Below are positions 6,200 to 9,350 of a DNA stretch of 9,350 bases, in pieces. The first letter of the stretch is position 1, and each line of letters starts with the position of its first letter. The DNA lies in the NCBI GenBank assembly GCA_945980015.1, contig CAMFQI010000021.1, positions 1 to 9,350 on the forward strand. Reading direction: 5' to 3'. The notes under the pieces are model-generated. The model was not told the DNA's origin. It saw only the letters and a program-made list of their open reading frames with translations, and searched no databases. Source of the DNA: an uncultured Eubacterium sp. (GTDB lineage: Bacteria > Bacillota > Clostridia > Oscillospirales > Acutalibacteraceae). The translations under genes and the position numbers were made by a program.

Positions 6200-7596
6200 G
6201 TGAAAAAACTAAGCAGTTAAAGGATATGCTTTTTAACAAAAAGGAAAACGGCGTCGACTTTATGGACGATGAGGAATTAAGAGAATGCGACGATTTCTGC
6301 GAGGGCTACAAGGAATTTCTTGCAGAATGTAAAACGGAGCGTGAGGTTGCCGCTTGGGTTGAGGAAATCGCTCAGGCTAACGGCTATCAGCGTTTTGACG
6401 AGTTCGGCGAAGCATTGGAGCCGGGCGAAAAGGTTTACTATATGAACAGGGGCAAGGCGATTATTCTTTGCGTTAAGGGAAGAAGAAGCATCAAGGACGG
6501 CGTAAGAATTTCCGCCGCTCATATCGACAGTCCCCGTCTTGATTTGAAGCAGTGCCCTGTTTACGAGCAGGAGGGCTTGGGATTTTTCAAAACGCATTAT
6601 TACGGCGGTATAAAAAAGTATCAATGGACGGCTATTCCGCTTTCGCTTCACGGCAGAATTTGTAAAAATGACGGTACCTTTGTCGACATTCGTATCGGTG
6701 AAGAAGCAGGCGAACCGAAGTTTTGCATTACCGATATTCTCCCACATTTGGGAAGCGAGCAGATAAGCCGCAAGGCAAACGAGCTTGTCAAGGGCGAAGA
6801 GCTTAATGTTGTTATCGGCTCACGTCCGTTTAAGGACGACGAGGAAAGCGAACGTATAAAGCTCAATTTACTCAACCTTTTGTATGAAAAGTACGGCATT
6901 GTTGAGCGTGATTTTCTCTCTGCCGAGCTTGAGTTAGTGCCTGCGTTTACGGTTGACGATATCGGCTTTGACAGAAGTCTTATCGGCGGCTACGGTCATG
7001 ACGACAGAGTTTGCTCATATCCCGCATTACAGGCTATTCTCAACATTGACGACGCACCGGAGTACACCGCAATTACGGTGCTCACCGACAAGGAGGAAAC
7101 AGGCTCCGACGGAAACACAGGTCTTAATTCGTCGTATCTCAAATATTTTATAGAGGATTTGGCTCGTCTTGAGGGCTACGAGGGTAGGGATGTGCTTCGT
7201 AATTCAAAGTGCCTGAGTGCCGATGTAAATGCGGCTTACGACCCGACGTGGTCATCCGTTTTTGAAAAGAATAACGCAAGCTTTATTAACAATGGCGTAT
7301 GTGTAACAAAATTCACAGGCTCACGAGGAAAAAGCGGAACATCCGACGCAAGCGCAGAATTCTGCAGTTGGGTAAAAACGAAGCTTGAAGAAAACAACGT
7401 TTTGTGGCAGACAGGCGAGCTCGGAAAGGTTGACGGTGGAGGCGGCGGAACCGTCGCAATGTATATCGCAAATATGGACGTTGACACGATTGATGTGGGC
7501 GTTCCCGTACTCTCGATGCACTCGCCGTATGAGATTGTTTCAAAGATTGACGTTTATATGGCTTATAAGGCATTTTTGACATTCTTTACAAAATAA
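6196..7596 (+). CDS. apeA: M18 family aminopeptidase
   Basis: 466 residues, usual for the family. M18 enzymes are cytosolic di-zinc exopeptidases forming large tetrahedral shells, releasing N-terminal (often acidic or neutral) residues from peptides. Metal and catalytic signatures are intact: SAAHIDSPRLDLK (His109, Asp111), GYGHDDRVCSY (Asp269, Asp270), DKEETGSDG (Glu300 and Glu301, the catalytic base and zinc ligand), SADVNAAYDP (Asp343) and SMHSPYEIVSK (His442). The KTHYYGGIKKYQW stretch resembles the 'M18 aminopeptidase 1' branch, so I suggest apeA with moderate certainty on the symbol. The ATG overlaps the sua5-coaE stop by four bases (ATGA), and GGAGG (6184-6188) lies inside the end of the coaE domain, indicating translational coupling. 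Transcription ends at or near the hairpin at 7613-7639, facing convergent luxS. Confidence 0.95.
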   Translation: MSEKTKQLKDMLFNKKENGVDFMDDEELRECDDFCEGYKEFLAECKTEREVAAWVEEIAQANGYQRFDEFGEALEPGEKVYYMNRGKAIILCVKGRRSIKDGVRISAAHIDSPRLDLKQCPVYEQEGLGFFKTHYYGGIKKYQWTAIPLSLHGRICKNDGTFVDIRIGEEAGEPKFCITDILPHLGSEQISRKANELVKGEELNVVIGSRPFKDDEESERIKLNLLNLLYEKYGIVERDFLSAELELVPAFTVDDIGFDRSLIGGYGHDDRVCSYPALQAILNIDDAPEYTAITVLTDKEETGSDGNTGLNSSYLKYFIEDLARLEGYEGRDVLRNSKCLSADVNAAYDPTWSSVFEKNNASFINNGVCVTKFTGSRGKSGTSDASAEFCSWVKTKLEENNVLWQTGELGKVDGGGGGTVAMYIANMDVDTIDVGVPVLSMHSPYEIVSKIDVYMAYKAFLTFFTK

Positions 7597-7605
7597 ATAG
7601 AACGT

Positions 7606-7639
7606 AAAAAAGCGGACTGTCCATTTTTCAGACAGTCCG
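7606..7639 (-). terminator. Intrinsic terminator of the ilvE-luxS operon
   Basis: A perfect nine-base stem, CGGACTGTC (7613-7621) with GACAGTCCG (7631-7639), encloses a nine-base loop. On the minus strand it is followed by C and then six T residues (7606-7611), a classic Rho-independent terminator 20 bases after the luxS stop. On the plus strand the same stem is followed by the weaker TAATTATTTGT, so it may also slow transcription from the M18 gene. Confidence 0.85.
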
Positions 7640-7658
7640 TAATTATTTGTATTCTGTT

Positions 7659-8174
7659 TTAGGAATCGTAAAAGGTTTGTCCTTTTTCTGTTTCAATTCT
7701 CTGCGTTAAAGGATATTCAAAGCAGGGATTTGTCTTTAGAATATCGGCATAAAGCCTTGCTTCGTATTTTGCCATATTCAAATCGTGGAGAATATAGTTT
7801 CCGCAGTTTTGGGGATTTGCGCCGGGTACAACATCGTCATAGTCTGCGCAAAATTCATATGCACGGATAAGAAGCGGCAAAATCTCCTGCGGTGCAGGAC
7901 GACCTTTCACTATAAGATAACATCCTGTAAGACAGCCCATAGGTCCCCAGTAAATAATCCTGTCCTTCCACTCCTCGTCGTTGCGCAAAAATGTTGCGAT
8001 TATATGCTCGATAGTGTGCATAGCATTAGGGTGAATAGCAGGCTCGATATTCGGCTTTTTCATTCTTATGTCAAAGGTAGTTGCCGTTTCGTTTCCGAGC
8101 GTATCAACTCTCGATTCGTAAATTCCGGGAACTATTAGGTTATGGTCAACCTGAAAGCTGGGTATTAAATCCAT
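7659..8174 (-). CDS. luxS: S-ribosylhomocysteine lyase (LuxS, AI-2 synthase)
   Basis: 171 residues, somewhat longer than the 157 of B. subtilis LuxS. The enzyme splits S-ribosylhomocysteine into homocysteine and DPD, the precursor of autoinducer 2, and recycles the activated methyl cycle. The metal site is present: His53 and His57 in HTIEH (with catalytic Glu56) and Cys124 in QNCGNYILHDL. The catalytic cysteine is Cys81 in GPMGCLTGCY. Also visible are the N-terminal SFQVDHNLIVPGIY and the FDIRMKKPN strand. ATG at 8174 has AGGAG (8181-8185) six bases upstream. Only 17 bases separate it from the ilvE stop, so it is the second gene of an ilvE-luxS operon, ending at the terminator at 7606-7639. 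No pfs gene is visible nearby. Confidence 0.97.
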   Translation of the reverse strand: MDLIPSFQVDHNLIVPGIYESRVDTLGNETATTFDIRMKKPNIEPAIHPNAMHTIEHIIATFLRNDEEWKDRIIYWGPMGCLTGCYLIVKGRPAPQEILPLLIRAYEFCADYDDVVPGANPQNCGNYILHDLNMAKYEARLYADILKTNPCFEYPLTQRIETEKGQTFYDS

Positions 8175-8191
8175 ATTTTTCTCCTGTGATT

Positions 8192-9217
8192 TTACTTAAT
8201 CTCTACTATCCATCCCTCAGGAGCTTCAATTTCGCCCATTTGAATACCCGTAAGAGTGTCGTAAAGCTTCTTTGTAATCGGACCCATTTCGTCCATACCC
8301 GACGGGAAGCAGATTTCTTCGCCGTGGTCAACAATCTTTCCAACCGGTGAAATAACTGCGGCAGTACCGCAAAGTCCACACTCTGCGAAGTCCTTAAGCT
8401 CGTCCTTGTAAACCTCTCTGTGCTCAACAGTCATACCGAGATAATGCTCGGCAACATACATAAGCGAGCGGCGTGTGATTGACGGAAGAATCGAATTCGA
8501 TTTAGGAGTAACAAGCTTGCCGTCCTTTGTGATAAAGATAAAGTTTGCGCCGCCTGTTTCTTCAACCTTTGTTCTTGTTTGAGGGTCGAGGTACATATTT
8601 TCGTCGAAGCCCTTTTCGTGAGCGTCAACAATGTTATAAAGCGACATAGCGTAGTTAAGACCTGCCTTAATATCGCCTGTGCCGTGAGGTGCGGCTCTAT
8701 CAATGTCGGAAACACGAATTGTAATCGGCTTTGCGCCGCCCTTGAAATAAGGGCCAACCGGTGTTGTAAAAATTCTGAACTGAAATTCGTTTGCAGGCTT
8801 AACGCCGATGATTGAATCATAGCCGAAAACGAACGGTCTTATGTAGAGCGTTGCGCCTGAGCCAAACGGAGGAACATAAGCCTCGTTAGCCTTTACAACC
8901 TTTTTTACGGCGTCAATAAACTGTTCCTCGGATACCGGCGGAATTTTAAGTCTGCGGCAGGAGTCAGCAAGTCTTTGAGCGTTCATATCGGGACGGAAGC
9001 AAACAGTTCTGCCGTCCTTTGTTGTATAAGCCTTCAAGCCCTCAAATACTGTCTGCGCATACTGAAGAACACAGGCACATTCGCTCATAGTGATATTAGG
9101 GTCGTCGGTCAAAGCGCCCTCGTCCCACTTTCCGTCCTTGAACCACGAAACGTATCTGTAATCCGTCGGCATATAGCCGAAGCCGAGGCTTGACCAGTCA
9201 ATATTTTTCTTTTCCAC
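8192..9217 (-). CDS. ilvE: Branched-chain amino acid aminotransferase (class IV PLP, BCAT type)
   Basis: 341 residues, the length of the longer eukaryotic-like BCAT subgroup. It moves the amino group between glutamate and the keto acids of leucine, isoleucine and valine. The fold-type IV landmarks are in order: YAQTVFEGLKAY (53-64), FRPDMNAQRLADSCRRL (74-90), RPFVFGYD (127-134), the PLP-binding Lys184 in GTGDIKAGLNYAMSL, EETGGANFIF (219-228), and LCGTAAVISPVGKI near residue 290. No signal peptide is present, so it is cytosolic. The start is GTG at 9217, with AGGAGA (9225-9230) seven bases upstream. It is first in the operon with luxS. The leader is short (about 35 bases), leaving no room for a T-box or attenuator, so control is likely at the promoter. 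Confidence 0.97.
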   Translation of the reverse strand: MEKKNIDWSSLGFGYMPTDYRYVSWFKDGKWDEGALTDDPNITMSECACVLQYAQTVFEGLKAYTTKDGRTVCFRPDMNAQRLADSCRRLKIPPVSEEQFIDAVKKVVKANEAYVPPFGSGATLYIRPFVFGYDSIIGVKPANEFQFRIFTTPVGPYFKGGAKPITIRVSDIDRAAPHGTGDIKAGLNYAMSLYNIVDAHEKGFDENMYLDPQTRTKVEETGGANFIFITKDGKLVTPKSNSILPSITRRSLMYVAEHYLGMTVEHREVYKDELKDFAECGLCGTAAVISPVGKIVDHGEEICFPSGMDEMGPITKKLYDTLTGIQMGEIEAPEGWIVEIK

Positions 9218-9256
9218 AATAACATCTCCTAAGTTTTAGTTTGCTTTAATGGAAAT

Positions 9257-9284
9257 ATTATACCACTTTGAAAAATAATATCAA
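9257..9284 (-). promoter_or_regulatory. Sigma-A promoter of the ilvE-luxS operon
   Basis: Minus strand: -35 TTGATA (9279-9284), 16-base spacer, -10 TATAAT (9257-9262), directly preceded by TGG as an extended -10. The 12-base string GTGGTATAATAT is shared exactly with the DUF951-prfA promoter. The -10 lies about 40 bases before the GTG start. Confidence 0.8.
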
Positions 9285-9308
9285 TACCCCCAAGGCATAA
9301 ATATACTG

Positions 9309-9350
9309 CTGTCTCTTATACACATCTGACGCTGCCGACGAAGGCTTAGG
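9309..9350. other. Sequencing adapter contamination (Nextera/Tn5 mosaic end, read adapter and i5 index)
   Basis: Bases 9309-9327 read CTGTCTCTTATACACATCT, the Tn5 mosaic end used in Nextera libraries. Bases 9328-9341 (GACGCTGCCGACGA) match the rest of the read adapter. Bases 9342-9349 (AGGCTTAG) are the reverse complement of CTAAGCCT, which I recall as i5 index 508, and the final G fits the start of the next adapter part. This is a library artefact, not genome. Confidence 0.97.

Noticed and set aside
9218..9256. T-box or leucine-type attenuator before ilvE
   Set aside because: The leader between the -10 and the start codon is too short (about 39 bases) and has no hairpins.
9309..9341. Tn5 transposon end as a natural mobile element
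   Set aside because: The mosaic end is the hyperactive synthetic version and is followed directly by the library adapter and index.

Overview
The window looks like chromosomal DNA of a low-to-mid GC, Gram-positive gut Clostridia member, probably of the Ruminococcaceae/Oscillospirales type. This is inferred from the gene content (DUF951, RF1, Sua5 with CoaE, M18 aminopeptidase, LuxS), strong AGGAGG-type ribosome binding sites, GTG/TTG starts, sigma-A promoters, and the palindromic 'TGAATCCCTC...GAGGGATTCA' repeats that I remember as common in this group. The last 42 bases are not biological: they match a Nextera/Tn5 sequencing adapter plus index, so the window ends at an untrimmed contig end and genomic sequence stops at about 9308.

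Layout. Minus strand, 1-2430: a membrane-anchored protein with two FG-GAP/VCBS-like Asp-rich loops, running off the left edge, lies downstream of a stand-alone protein with three S1 RNA-binding domains; the membrane protein has its own promoter. Plus strand, 2498-7596: a strong promoter drives a small DUF951 protein and prfA (release factor 1). A palindromic repeat island (3864-4597) follows, holding a DUF559/Vsr-like nuclease gene between repeat copies. Next come a natural fusion of threonylcarbamoyl-AMP synthase (Sua5/TsaC) with dephospho-CoA kinase (CoaE) and an M18 aminopeptidase whose start overlaps the fusion's stop. Minus strand, 7606-9284: ilvE and luxS form a two-gene operon with a strong promoter upstream and a clear intrinsic terminator between luxS and the convergent aminopeptidase gene.

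How the genes fit together. prfA, the Sua5 domain and the S1-domain protein all serve translation (termination, the t6A tRNA modification, RNA binding). CoaE completes coenzyme A synthesis, the M18 enzyme trims peptides, and IlvE/LuxS handle branched-chain amino acids and S-ribosylhomocysteine recycling/AI-2. The unusual part is the nuclease island. It separates prfA from the sua5-coaE fusion, carries two full same-orientation palindromic elements plus a left-end fragment, and that fragment supplies the nuclease gene's last codons and stop. It looks like a repeat/nuclease pair, loosely analogous to REP sequences and their RAYT transposases, but any mobilising role is inference.
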